A stretch of 32,464 nucleotides of DNA from CAYOZN01 sp964408455 (lineage in GTDB: Bacteria > Planctomycetota > Phycisphaerae > UBA1845 > UTPLA1). Positions 24,772 to 32,464 of this stretch are shown here, one piece after another (the stretch's first letter is position 1; the number at the start of each line of letters is the position of its first letter). The translations under genes and the position numbers were made by a program. The stretch covers positions 1-32,464 of the forward strand of contig CAYOZN010000041.1 of assembly GCA_964408455.1 (NCBI GenBank), in the 5' to 3' direction. The notes under the pieces were generated by a model. That model saw only the letters and a list, made by a program, of their open reading frames with translations. It did not search any database and was not told the origin of the DNA.

Positions 24772-26325
24772 TTAGATCGCCAGAATGGCGTCTACAAACG
24801 CCTGGAGATCGGCCCCGTCCATGGCGCCGTCCTGATTCATATCGCCTCTGAGCAGCGGGTCGGCGCCGCCATGTGTGTCCTGATACACGCCGGGCTCAAA
24901 CAGACCCTGCAGCCAGTCGTCCACGTCCTCGGCGTCAACGACCAGGTTGATGTCCATGTCGCCAAGCAGCAGCAAGCCGGCCTCGACCAGGCCAACGTAA
25001 TCCACGTCGTACACGCAAAAGCCTCGCGCGAAATTCGGCCAGACCAGCTGGCCATTCCCCGCCGTTGCGTCGGCGTCGTATGCGGGATCGCCGTCGTGTT
25101 CGGCCACGAACAGGCCCTTCGCGACGTCGTCCGCCTCATCGACGATGCCGTCGCCGGTGAAATCGCCGGGCACGACATTCGGATATACGTCCGTATAAAT
25201 GGCGTTGGTGGAGAACGACTGGAACGAGTCGTAAGCGGTGGCGACGAGGGCCGTGACACGCCACTGCGCAGGATCGAGATGTTCAGAGGGCGTCTTGGAT
25301 GCCCAGCCGGCAAGGAACTGAAACTGGGGCTGCTGTTGATGCCAGGGATCCGCGAATGAAGCGCTGAAGTTGAGATCGGTCAGGCATTCGAGGAACGATA
25401 CCTGGTTGTCGTCACAGCCGTCGTTTGGCTGCGGCTGTGTCAACGGGCTGATGAGTGCCGCCGCACCGACATTCGTTCGTGGAAAAACCAGCGAAACGGT
25501 CGTCTGGTCGGTGGCCTCGCTGTGGGCGTAGCGAAGGTACACGTCGGGCTCGTAGTCGTCGGGATCGTCGCTGCACGAGATCGTGAAATCGTCGAAGGCG
25601 TGTGCCCGGTGAAAGAACTCGCCGCGGATCCACCAGATTTCGCCGGCTTCAAACAACCAGGGGTCACCGCCAGGCCGTTCCAGCATGACGATGACGTAGT
25701 CGATCTCTTCCTCGAAGGTAATGTGGAACTCCTCTCCGCTGAATTCGCAGAATGGACCGACGGCCAGCGGGCTCGACAGATCCCGATCGCACAGGGCCGC
25801 GCGGCCCGCGAAACGCGCTTCGGCGGGCACTCCGCCGAATCGCGCGACGTTGCCCAGGTATCGATAGCGCTGGTCTTCATAATCGCCGCCGGTGTTCTCG
25901 TCGGCATCCACGTCGAACTCGACGTAGCCGTGGAGTGGATTGGGTCCGAAACGGAATGGCTCATAAATAAAGTCATCGTCGTCGTGGCCGTCGTGCGGGT
26001 TGATCAAGCCGTCCAGCACCATGTCGAAGCGCACGAACTCGCCTGTCTCGGTCCATATCCCCAGAAAGGGATCGATGTGCGGCTCTGCGGGCTCAAAACG
26101 CCCGAGGCGCATCTCCACGATGTCGGGAAGCCGGTGCAGCACGGGATCGAACGGCCCGTCGTTGCCCGGATCGGTGCGGCGGATGACGGCATCGCCCGCG
26201 CCATCGTTGAACACGACCGGCGAAGCGCCGGCGCCGCCAGCCGCGAGCGCAAACGCCACGAGTGTCGCGAATGCGTGCAGGGGGCCGGTCATCGCTCCAC
26301 GGGTTCGACCGTTGCAACGGCTCAT
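24772..26325 (-). CDS. Exported protein with two C-terminal dockerin-like repeats
   Basis: The start ATG overlaps the stop of the upstream response-regulator gene (ATGA, 26322-26325), so translation is coupled; an ATG at 26292 is an alternative. A signal peptide follows (FATLVAFALAAGGAGA). Residues about 40-370 are unrecognised, strand-rich and acidic (DGHDDDDFIYEP), with many aromatic residues. From about 385 come GDFTGDGIVDEADDVAKGLF, GDMDINLVVDAEDVDDWLQG and GDMNQDGAMDGADLQAFVDA, dockerin-like repeats with Asp/Asn calcium ligands, ending four residues before the C-terminus. Being in one transcriptional unit with a histidine kinase and sigma54 activator is unusual for such a protein. It may be a sensed or controlled surface component, but that is inference. 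Length 517 residues. Confidence 0.8.
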   Translation of the reverse strand: MSRCNGRTRGAMTGPLHAFATLVAFALAAGGAGASPVVFNDGAGDAVIRRTDPGNDGPFDPVLHRLPDIVEMRLGRFEPAEPHIDPFLGIWTETGEFVRFDMVLDGLINPHDGHDDDDFIYEPFRFGPNPLHGYVEFDVDADENTGGDYEDQRYRYLGNVARFGGVPAEARFAGRAALCDRDLSSPLAVGPFCEFSGEEFHITFEEEIDYVIVMLERPGGDPWLFEAGEIWWIRGEFFHRAHAFDDFTISCSDDPDDYEPDVYLRYAHSEATDQTTVSLVFPRTNVGAAALISPLTQPQPNDGCDDNQVSFLECLTDLNFSASFADPWHQQQPQFQFLAGWASKTPSEHLDPAQWRVTALVATAYDSFQSFSTNAIYTDVYPNVVPGDFTGDGIVDEADDVAKGLFVAEHDGDPAYDADATAGNGQLVWPNFARGFCVYDVDYVGLVEAGLLLLGDMDINLVVDAEDVDDWLQGLFEPGVYQDTHGGADPLLRGDMNQDGAMDGADLQAFVDAILAI

Positions 26326-27740
26326 GATTCAATTTTCTCGGCGTTCTTGTTCAGGCGATAACGGAGCGCCTCGCGCGTAATTCCGAGGATGCGCGCGGCA
26401 CGGCTGAGATTCTGGTCCGTGTAATCGAACGCCGCCGTCAAAATGCTGTGCTCGACTTCATCCAGCGTGGGGACACCGCTCTCGAAGTCCATGAAGATGA
26501 CGCGGCCATTATTGGTTTCCACGCGCAGACTGCTGCCGTTGCCCAAGGACGGTTCCGCCCTGCGCATCGGCAAGTCCTCCGGTTCGATGACGTTGCCCTG
26601 CACCCTGAGAATGACGCTTTCGATGGTATGGCTCAACTCGCGGATGTTGCCGCGCCACGGCTGCTGTCTCATCAGGGCCATGGCCGCGTCACTGAACCGC
26701 ATTTCGGCCAGACCGAACCGCCTGCAATGAATGCCGAGGAAATGATTGGCCAGCGTTTCCACGTCGGAGGCGCGCTCCCTGAGGGGCGGCAGGTGAATGC
26801 TGACCACGCGCAGCCGGTGATACAGATCGCGCCGGAATTCGCCGATCTCGACGGCCTCCTCCAGTTCGCGATTGGTCGCCGCGATGATATGCACGTTGAT
26901 CGGGCGCATGTCGGTGCCGCCGACCGGACGAATCTCGCGGTGTTCAATCGCGTGCAGCAGCTTGGCCTGCATCTCCGCGTCGAGGTGCCCGATCTCGTCC
27001 AGGAAAATGGTGCCGCCTTCGGCCACTTCGAACAGGCCCTTTTTGGCCTGCGCTGCACTGGTGAACGCGCCCTTCGTATGGCCGAACAACTCCGACTCGA
27101 AGAGCGTGGCCGGCAGGGCCGTGCAGTTGACCTGAATAAACGGCTTTTTCGCACGCGGCCCGTCGTAGTGAATTGCCCGCGCCGCCAGATCCTTCCCGAC
27201 GCCGGTCTCACCCGTGAGCAGTACGGTCGGAGGATCAGGCAGGGCGAGCACCTTCGTTCGCGTCAACCGTTGAATCGTCTCTTTCAGGGTTCGCACCGCC
27301 TCGGACTTTCCGATGATGCGATCCAGGCCGCTCTTCTGCTCCTCCTGGCTGCGGAGATAGCCGAGATTCTGGCTGACCTGCTGGTGATCGAGCGCCCGGC
27401 GCACGACGAGTTGCAGTTCTTCCAAATCAACCGGCTTGGTCAGGTACTCGTAGGCGCCCGCCTTCATCGCCTCCACGGCGATGCGCTCGTTGCCGTGGGC
27501 GGTCACGATGATGATGCTGGCCGTCGGGCAGTCGTGAGCCAGCTTCGGCAACAGCGACAGGCCGTCGCCATCCGGCAGGCGCAGATCGAGCACGACGACG
27601 TCCGGCAGAAAATCTGCGCAGCGGTGGATCGCGTCCTTGCAGGTATGGGCAATCTGGGCCTCGTGTCCCGCCGCCTTCAGCTTATCGCGGACGTTCTTTG
27701 CCAGTATGTGTTCGTCTTCTACTACGAGGATGCGCCCCAT
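26322..27740 (-). CDS. NtrC-family sigma54-dependent response regulator
   Basis: The receiver domain (1-120) has acidic residues E8-D9, phospho-acceptor D52 (VVVLDLRLPDGDG), T80 and K102. The AAA+ domain (about 140-380) has Walker A GETGVGKD (177-184), the L1 loop GAFTSA (224-229), Walker B GGTIFLDEI (242-250) and arginine-finger region GEFRRDLYHRL. A Fis-type helix-turn-helix closes the protein (LSRAARILGITREALRYRL). The L1 motif is normally GAFTGA and contacts sigma54; Ser for the second Gly is unusual and could change or weaken activation. The start ATG has AAGGAG eight bases upstream and lies 45 bp after the kinase gene. The gene is followed, with overlap, by a dockerin-like exported protein. 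It is presumably phosphorylated by the adjacent kinase. Confidence 0.92.
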   Translation of the reverse strand: MGRILVVEDEHILAKNVRDKLKAAGHEAQIAHTCKDAIHRCADFLPDVVVLDLRLPDGDGLSLLPKLAHDCPTASIIIVTAHGNERIAVEAMKAGAYEYLTKPVDLEELQLVVRRALDHQQVSQNLGYLRSQEEQKSGLDRIIGKSEAVRTLKETIQRLTRTKVLALPDPPTVLLTGETGVGKDLAARAIHYDGPRAKKPFIQVNCTALPATLFESELFGHTKGAFTSAAQAKKGLFEVAEGGTIFLDEIGHLDAEMQAKLLHAIEHREIRPVGGTDMRPINVHIIAATNRELEEAVEIGEFRRDLYHRLRVVSIHLPPLRERASDVETLANHFLGIHCRRFGLAEMRFSDAAMALMRQQPWRGNIRELSHTIESVILRVQGNVIEPEDLPMRRAEPSLGNGSSLRVETNNGRVIFMDFESGVPTLDEVEHSILTAAFDYTDQNLSRAARILGITREALRYRLNKNAEKIES

Positions 27741-27785
27741 GGCGTCGTCTCCTTCAGGTTTCGGCCGCCAGCAATCGGCTGGAGG

Positions 27786-29246
27786 CTAATTCAATGCCGC
27801 GTTGGCACGCCGGCGAGAACCGTTGTGGCTGCCGGCCGCAAGCGGCAGTCGGATCGTGAATCTCGCGCCGCCACCGGGCGCGCCGTTCACCAGCGCATCG
27901 CCGCCGTGCAGCTTGGCGACGCGCTGCACCGTGGCCAGCCCGATGCCGGTTCCAGACGGCTTGGTCGTGAAGAACAAGTCAAATACGTGCTCCCGTATCT
28001 CCACCGGCACGCCCGGGCCCTGGTCGTCCACGTGCAGCACGGCGCAACAAGAGCGCAAATCCACATCGCATGCGACCACCACGCGGCCGCCCGCGGGTGT
28101 GTGTTCGATCGCGTTGGACAACAATTCGATGATTGACTGCTCCAGCTGATTGCGATCCCCGGAGATGACCGCGTGATAACGACTGAACACGGTCTTCAGC
28201 TCAATACCGCGGCGCTGGAATTCCGGCAGCAGGCTGTTTGCAGCCACCGAAGCCACTTCGCAGATGTTCAGATTGGCGAATCGATCGCTGTTGGTCCGGG
28301 CGATGCCCAGCAGGCCCGTCACGCGATCGCCGAGGCGCTGGCCCTCGTTGAGAATGTCGCGCAGGCGTTCGGCCGAATCGCCGTCTATCCTGCCGAGCTC
28401 CAGGGCGAGCTGGGCGCTGCTCCGAATCGCCGCCAGGGGATTGCGTATGCCGTGGGCGACGCTGGAGCACAATTCGCCGATCGCCGCCAGGCGCTCGCGC
28501 CGCTCCTCGCGGACGCGGTGGCGTTCCTCGTCCAGCGCGCGCTGCGTCTGGTGCGCCTTGCGGCCGAAGACCAGGATGCCGGCGAGTATGAGAATGATCG
28601 CGGCGATGACATAGCTCTGCCACTCATGTTGCGACACCAGCGATGCCTCGAAACGCTGCACCAGTTCGTGCCGTTCGTGCGTGTTCTTCTGTGCCAGTGT
28701 TCCCAGGTAGGCAAGGGCCTCGTGCTGGTGGCGATCCATCTCCGCCATCGTCGGCCCGGCGTCCAGCAGCAGCAATCGCCGTTCGTCATCGGGCAGCCTG
28801 TCGCGCGAAATGGCGCTGAACAGCGCAAAGAGGTTCTCCGCCTCGCGCGTCATCAATGCCAGGTATTCGTGAAGCAGATCGAGCGGACCTATGTCCGGGG
28901 GAGTGGCCGCGAGAACGCGTTCCATGTTCTGCCGTGCCTGGAGAAATCGGCGGTGTTCACGCTCGTATTCTTCGGGCGTCAAGACGTGGAACAGATCGTT
29001 GCCGGGGGAATTGAGATCCTGGGCGTACTGCTGTACGCGCTGGATCCAGCGAAGCTTGAGGCCCAGGGCCTGCTCCTGGCGCGTCAGCTCGGCGACGTTC
29101 TTCAGGTTCAGGTTGTGCATCTGCAGGCTGAAGAGGATCACCACCAGCACGACAAGCGCCAGGGCGATGTAGTAGTGATACCAGCGAATTCGCAACACGG
29201 TGTTATCTCTGCTCCTGCCGGACTCGAGTGGACCGCGGCTTTTCAC
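27786..29246 (-). CDS. NtrB-like sensor histidine kinase with two membrane helices
   Basis: The first membrane helix is at about 25-42 (YYIALALVVLVVILFSL), followed by a helical external sensor of about 165 residues (45-208) and a second helix at 210-228 (SYVIAAIILILAGILVFG). A short coiled-coil joins to HisKA with H265 in SSVAHGIRNPLAAI, the NtrB-type H box. The ATPase domain shows the N box (ELLSNAIEHT, about N378), DDQGPGVP, FFTTKPSGTGIGLA and a final GG.FTIRLP. The annotated start is a GTG without a clear ribosome site; GTG 29198 (VLRIRWYHYY) has AGGAG about 13 bases upstream and would drop only 16 residues. It pairs with the downstream sigma54 activator. The sensor domain has no recognised ligand fold. 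Confidence 0.9.
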   Translation of the reverse strand: MKSRGPLESGRSRDNTVLRIRWYHYYIALALVVLVVILFSLQMHNLNLKNVAELTRQEQALGLKLRWIQRVQQYAQDLNSPGNDLFHVLTPEEYEREHRRFLQARQNMERVLAATPPDIGPLDLLHEYLALMTREAENLFALFSAISRDRLPDDERRLLLLDAGPTMAEMDRHQHEALAYLGTLAQKNTHERHELVQRFEASLVSQHEWQSYVIAAIILILAGILVFGRKAHQTQRALDEERHRVREERRERLAAIGELCSSVAHGIRNPLAAIRSSAQLALELGRIDGDSAERLRDILNEGQRLGDRVTGLLGIARTNSDRFANLNICEVASVAANSLLPEFQRRGIELKTVFSRYHAVISGDRNQLEQSIIELLSNAIEHTPAGGRVVVACDVDLRSCCAVLHVDDQGPGVPVEIREHVFDLFFTTKPSGTGIGLATVQRVAKLHGGDALVNGAPGGGARFTIRLPLAAGSHNGSRRRANAALN

Positions 29247-29261
29247 ACATTCAGATGTGTG
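29244..29261. promoter_or_regulatory. Inverted repeat at the kinase start
   Basis: CACACAT-TCAG-ATGTGTG is a perfect 7-bp inverted repeat that covers the annotated GTG start of the histidine kinase. In RNA it would hide that start; as DNA it could be an operator. Confidence 0.35.
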
Positions 29262-29310
29262 CTATTGCACATTCCCCCTGCGAACAGCTCGTACGACGAG
29301 CGGCGCCACC

Positions 29311-29316
29311 ATTATA
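29311..29316 (-). promoter_or_regulatory. Probable -10 box for the kinase-regulator operon
   Basis: The minus strand reads TTATATAATGG, containing a perfect TATAAT at 29311-29316, about 65 bases before the kinase start. No good -35 lies at 16-18 bases. TGGCA lies a little upstream, but the GC of a sigma54 -12 element is absent. The remaining part of 29247-29472 holds no gene I can support. Confidence 0.4.
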
Positions 29317-29472
29317 TAACCTTTTGCCATTCCAATGCTTGTGGCTGCCCGCAGCCGTTTGTCGCCCTGTAGTAGTGCAAGTCGTGTGCCGGTGGTGAGA
29401 TACTCGGGCGCTAGCCGCAGGCGTGCCTGCATGGAGCCATGCCGGCGGTCGTGCTGCCTGCGCATATCGCCT

Positions 29473-31656
29473 TCATAACGCCTGGTTATCGGGCGAATGG
29501 CCTTCGCCGGGCGGGACCGGCCGCGACGATGGGTTGGCAGGCTCGACGTCCTCTGCCTCGGGACCTGCCGAATCGCCGGATTCCGAGGGCGCCGTGGTGG
29601 TACCCGCATCGCTGATGCGAAAGATCAGATAGGGCTCGTCCTTCAATTCGTCGTACCCGCCTTCCGGATAGACCAGTTGCGCCAGTGACTTCTGCCTTGC
29701 CAGCTTTTGCGCAATGGACTTGTGATCCCGATCGGTAACGACGTAGCGCGCCTGGAAGTGCTCACGAATATCTGAAATCTCGACGCGCAACTTCTCCATG
29801 TAGGATCGCCCCGCGGCATCGAACATCTTGACCTTCGAGGTGCGCGGAACCTGGCCGCGCGTGATGCGCACGTAACGCTCCCACAGGTCCGGCCGGCGTT
29901 CGTGCGTGAACTTTGGATCCAGCCCGACGACGTAGTAGTTGTGCGAATTGAGGTAGAAAAATACAGGAAAGTCGTCCCAATCGGTCGTGAAGACCACGTC
30001 GCCCGGATTGGAATTCTGGACAAGATAGGCCATGGCGGGGCGCAAGTTTTCGAGGTCGTGAACGTTTTCGGCCGAGCGGCGGACATCCAACCACATCTTT
30101 GATGAGGGAATCGCCAGCGCAATCACGGCGGCCGCGGCGACGAGGCCATCGCGCAGCCTGATCACGCGGCGCTGCCGGGCATTCGCCGCCGCGACGCGAA
30201 CGCATGAACTCCGCCAGATCGCGTATACAACCAGTGCCATCGACAACGGCCAAGCCCGTGCCAACTCAATGGCATGACCGCCTTTCTGATACGCGGCGAT
30301 CCAGACCAGCCCCGCCACCAGGGCCAATGCAAACGCCAGCCCCATCCAGTCGGTTGCGATGCTTGGTTGCGTCGCAACGGCGCCGGCCGGCGTCACTACC
30401 TGCGGCGGAATCGATGCACTCGACGGTTGGCCTTTTGGTTCGTCGAACAGCCAGGCCAACGCGCGATCGAGCCACGGCCCCGCCAGCACGGCGGCGCTGA
30501 GCAGGCAGAACGCGGGCCAGTATTCGATGAACCGCCGGGCCTTGAACGTCAACAGCAGGAAGGCGAAGTGGAGGATGAGCAGGGCGGTCTCGCCGGCGGT
30601 CAGCCTCGGTCCGCGCCGGGCGCGGATGATCACCGCGATCGTCCACACGCCCAGCACGACGCCCGCCTGGTGACGCACGAACCACCAGAGATTGCTGTAG
30701 GACTTCCATTCGCTGCCCACTTCGATGTTCGGATCGAGTCCGGTGGCGAATACTTGCAGCCGCAGAAAATCGATCATGCCGCCGGCGTAGGGATGCGTCA
30801 CCGCACCAAGCGCCCAGCCGATGACGCCCGCCAGCACCGCGGCCACCGGGAACTGGCGAAACCCGCCGCGCCCCAGCACGCACGCCAGGGCGAATGACGC
30901 GACGATGACCGGGGAATACATGACCGCGCCCAGATACAGGTGCGTGTAACCGGCGACGGCAAGGGCCAGCAGCACGTGTCGCCGCGAAAACGCCAGCCAG
31001 CAGATGGCCAGCATGAAGGCCAGCGACGGGCTGATGGCACGGACGAATGCATGGCGCGAGTAGAACTGGCTGGGCAGCGCAAAAAACAGCAGCAGCCACA
31101 CGCCCCGCCGCCGGATGCCGGCCTGCCGCAGCAGCAGGTTGTATATCGCCAGCACCACGCCGAAGAAGAACTCGGTGCTCCATCGGCCGCCGGCCAGATA
31201 GTCCCCCGTCAACGCCTTCGAGGCAAGGACAAACGGCACCATCGCCGCGTGATAGCCGTAGTGGTGGCTGACGAACTCGTCAGTCTTCTGCGTGAAATAG
31301 ACGAATCGGAGCCAGTCGAACCGCTCGACCAGCCCCCATTCCGGCAGCATGGCCGCCATCTTGGTGTGATAGAACGAATCGTGGCCCGGCAGGCCGCGCT
31401 CCCCGTCGAGGAAGTGCGCGACTTGCGATGACACGTAGCCCGCCACCGCGGACATGACGGCGTCTTCATGCGACGGCCGCGTGGTGCCCCTTCGGCGTTC
31501 CCCGATGCCCTCGCCGTGAACGAACGCCATCACCAGCGCACCGATCACGATCAATGCGATGCTCTCCGGCCACGGATTGCACTCGCGTCGGGTCTGGGCG
31601 ATTTGGGATGAATGGCTCGACATGTTCGACGTGACGCGGCGCGAATCTTGTCTCAT
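29473..31656 (-). CDS. Multi-pass membrane protein, GT-C glycosyltransferase-like
   Basis: ATG 31656 (MRQDSRRVTSN) is taken as the start, because the longer frame to 32052 is an out-of-frame shadow of the neighbouring repeat gene; ATG 31623 is an alternative. The product has 727 residues. After a first helix (SIALIVIGALVMAFV), a large loop reads GHDSFYHTKMAAMLPEWG, the kind of acidic first external loop seen in GT-C type lipid-dependent glycosyltransferases. About ten further helices follow. After the last helix (about 555-575) comes a soluble domain (NSNPGDVVFTTDWDDFPVFF, ...YYVVGLDP) of the type found at the C-terminus of such proteins, and a Pro/Glu-rich tail. No specific family could be assigned, and the donor and acceptor are unknown. 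A role in envelope polysaccharide or protein glycosylation is a guess from fold alone. Confidence 0.7.
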   Translation of the reverse strand: MRQDSRRVTSNMSSHSSQIAQTRRECNPWPESIALIVIGALVMAFVHGEGIGERRRGTTRPSHEDAVMSAVAGYVSSQVAHFLDGERGLPGHDSFYHTKMAAMLPEWGLVERFDWLRFVYFTQKTDEFVSHHYGYHAAMVPFVLASKALTGDYLAGGRWSTEFFFGVVLAIYNLLLRQAGIRRRGVWLLLFFALPSQFYSRHAFVRAISPSLAFMLAICWLAFSRRHVLLALAVAGYTHLYLGAVMYSPVIVASFALACVLGRGGFRQFPVAAVLAGVIGWALGAVTHPYAGGMIDFLRLQVFATGLDPNIEVGSEWKSYSNLWWFVRHQAGVVLGVWTIAVIIRARRGPRLTAGETALLILHFAFLLLTFKARRFIEYWPAFCLLSAAVLAGPWLDRALAWLFDEPKGQPSSASIPPQVVTPAGAVATQPSIATDWMGLAFALALVAGLVWIAAYQKGGHAIELARAWPLSMALVVYAIWRSSCVRVAAANARQRRVIRLRDGLVAAAAVIALAIPSSKMWLDVRRSAENVHDLENLRPAMAYLVQNSNPGDVVFTTDWDDFPVFFYLNSHNYYVVGLDPKFTHERRPDLWERYVRITRGQVPRTSKVKMFDAAGRSYMEKLRVEISDIREHFQARYVVTDRDHKSIAQKLARQKSLAQLVYPEGGYDELKDEPYLIFRISDAGTTTAPSESGDSAGPEAEDVEPANPSSRPVPPGEGHSPDNQAL

Positions 31657-31824
31657 CGGTTCCGTGGAAAGAGGCCTGCCAGTTCGCCGGCGACTTGAGT
31701 ATAACCGCCGCCGGCGTTGTCTTCTGCCCGCCGCAGCTTCTGCGGCGACGAGTCGGCCGGCCTGCCCCGGTCTGGCCCGATGCCCCGGGCTCGCAAATCC
31801 GCCGACTAGGGCGACGTCGCTGAA

Positions 31825-31872
31825 CAGACGGGGGCGGCCGGCGCCCGATCGGCATCCAGCCGCCCCAATCTG
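31825..31872 (-). terminator. Strong hairpin after the repeat-linker gene
   Basis: Arms at 31825-31838 and 31859-31872 pair over 12 of 14 positions (core GGGGCGGC/GCCGCCCC) around a 20-base loop, 33 bases beyond the stop of the 31905 gene. Only a short T/C stretch follows, so termination may not be purely intrinsic. The 248-bp gap 31657-31904 otherwise has no gene. Confidence 0.45.
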
Positions 31873-31904
31873 ACATTCAGAGTCGTCTGCTGCGGCGGAT
31901 CGGT

Positions 31905-32464
31905 CTACCCGTTCGAGTTCGACTGATCGCCTGTGTTGCCATTGGCGTTGTCGTCGGTATTCCCGTTTGAGTTGTCGTCGGTATTCCCGTTCGAGTTGTC
32001 GTCGGAGTTGTCGTTGCCGTTGTCGTTGCAGACGTGCATGTCCTCCGGACAATCCATCTCAAACTCGCCAAGCAGAGTCCCGCCGATCGTGCACGTGTCG
32101 CCGATCTCGACAGCGGGAAAATCGTCGGGCATGTTACCGTCGTCGGTTTCCAGCCGCAGTTCCCCGCGGCCATCGCCGCCAACGGTGATCTGTGCGACGA
32201 CTTCATCGTTGATGGCGACGTCGTAGCTGCCGGGCATCAGCTCGCGCACCTTCACGCGGAAGCGCCGGCAATCGAAGTTCAGCTCGCGGTACTCTGCCTC
32301 CATTTCGATATCGTCATCTTCAAATTCCACGCTGACCGCGTGAATGCCGCCGGGGCAGGGACCGGGGGAATTGTCGTTCTGGTTGTCGTCGGTGTTGCCG
32401 TTCGAGTTATCGTCGGTGTTGCCGTTCGAGTTGTCGTCGGTGTTGCCGTTCGAGTTGTCGTCGG
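31905..32464 (-). CDS. Repeat-linker protein with DNSNGNTD tracts (partial, 5' end off window)
   Basis: The frame enters from the right edge and stops at 31905. It has three parts. First come at least three copies of an 8-residue unit (DDNSNGNT). Then a domain of about 100 residues (VSVEFEDDDIEMEAEY ... RVKVRELMPGSYDVAINDE) has the look of a small beta-sandwich, with paired Cys (CNDN, CTIGG, MDCPED). A second set of DDNSNGNT units ends in SNSNG. The start and any signal peptide lie outside the window; the in-frame GTG at 32330 is internal. Such Asn/Asp/Gly linkers are frequent in exported planctomycete proteins. The tracts are probably flexible spacers. No function is recognised for the folded part. 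Confidence 0.7.
   Translation of the reverse strand, partial: DDNSNGNTDDNSNGNTDDNSNGNTDDNQNDNSPGPCPGGIHAVSVEFEDDDIEMEAEYRELNFDCRRFRVKVRELMPGSYDVAINDEVVAQITVGGDGRGELRLETDDGNMPDDFPAVEIGDTCTIGGTLLGEFEMDCPEDMHVCNDNGNDNSDDNSNGNTDDNSNGNTDDNANGNTGDQSNSNG
31946..32026 (-). repeat. 24-bp tandem repeat tract, C-terminal set
   Basis: About three degenerate copies of a 24-bp unit (plus strand TTGTCGTCGGTATTCCCGTT and the next four bases) encode DDNSNGNT. Copies differ at a few bases, so they are older or less recently expanded than the set at the window edge. Confidence 0.7.
32383..32464 (-). repeat. 24-bp tandem repeat tract, N-terminal set (continues off window)
   Basis: At least 3.4 nearly identical 24-bp copies (plus strand TTGTCGTCGGTGTTGCCGTT and the next four bases) run to the edge. 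They are more uniform than the tract at 31946-32026, with one G/A change, suggesting recent expansion by slippage. Confidence 0.75.

Noticed and set aside
26448..28136. 562-codon plus-strand frame over the regulator and kinase genes
   Set aside because: It is antisense to an unmistakable NtrC/NtrB pair; long antisense frames are expected in GC-rich DNA.
29300..29330. Sigma54 promoter before the kinase operon
   Set aside because: TGGCA is present, but the required GC at -12 is missing at the right distance; TATAAT fits better.
31657..32052. N-terminal 132 codons of the long GT-C frame
   Set aside because: They are Arg/Gln-rich, out of frame with and overlapping the repeat-linker gene on the same strand. 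A better start is ATG 31656.

Overview
The window looks like chromosomal DNA of a Planctomycetota bacterium, probably close to Phycisphaerae. The signs are GC-rich DNA, secreted proteins with dockerin-like Asp/Asn repeats, a type II pseudopilin-like protein with an H..NVAF..GH end, thrombospondin type 3 and MopE-type Asp/Cys repeats, DNSNGNTD linkers and a TIGR02999-like ECF sigma factor. The assignment rests on protein style only; there is no rRNA or phylogenetic marker to confirm it.

Left edge and island (1-19511). After the 3' end of an unrecognised gene comes an intact tRNA-Arg(CCG) at 244-317. A tyrosine recombinase lies against it, and its 3' end runs antisense into the tRNA. A 55-bp direct repeat of the tRNA 3' part (one mismatch) lies 19.2 kb away at 19457-19511. 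This is the layout of a genomic island integrated in a tRNA gene. The cargo is: a HerA-like ATPase cut at both ends; a 2,100-residue DUF4011 / SF1 helicase / Vsr-like nuclease of the type found in defence islands; an unrecognised 173-residue protein; a broken ECF sigma gene with an in-frame amber codon and a lost C-terminus; a 5'-truncated TSP3/MopE secreted protein; and an intact-looking five-gene minus-strand operon. That operon encodes an ECF sigma factor, a one-TM anti-sigma-like protein, a GATase-fold-like protein and two CsgG-domain proteins, one of 1,382 residues. I recognise no described system with this composition, and it is the best candidate for something new here. In the excised circle the integrase frame would run on into a 72-residue tail now stranded at the far end of the island.

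Right flank (19512-32464), all on the minus strand. It holds a dockerin-like secreted protein; a decayed 5-oxoprolinase locus (pxpB intact, pxpC frameshifted and joined by deletion to the last part of pxpA); ATP-type phosphoenolpyruvate carboxykinase (pckA); a pseudopilin-like protein; and a coupled run of NtrB-like histidine kinase, NtrC-like sigma54 activator (with GAFTSA for GAFTGA) and dockerin-like secreted protein. Last come a GT-C-like multi-pass membrane protein and, cut by the window edge, a repeat-linker secreted protein.

The left half is patchy and full of truncations, as expected of a mobile region. The right half is ordinary chromosome apart from the eroded pxp locus.
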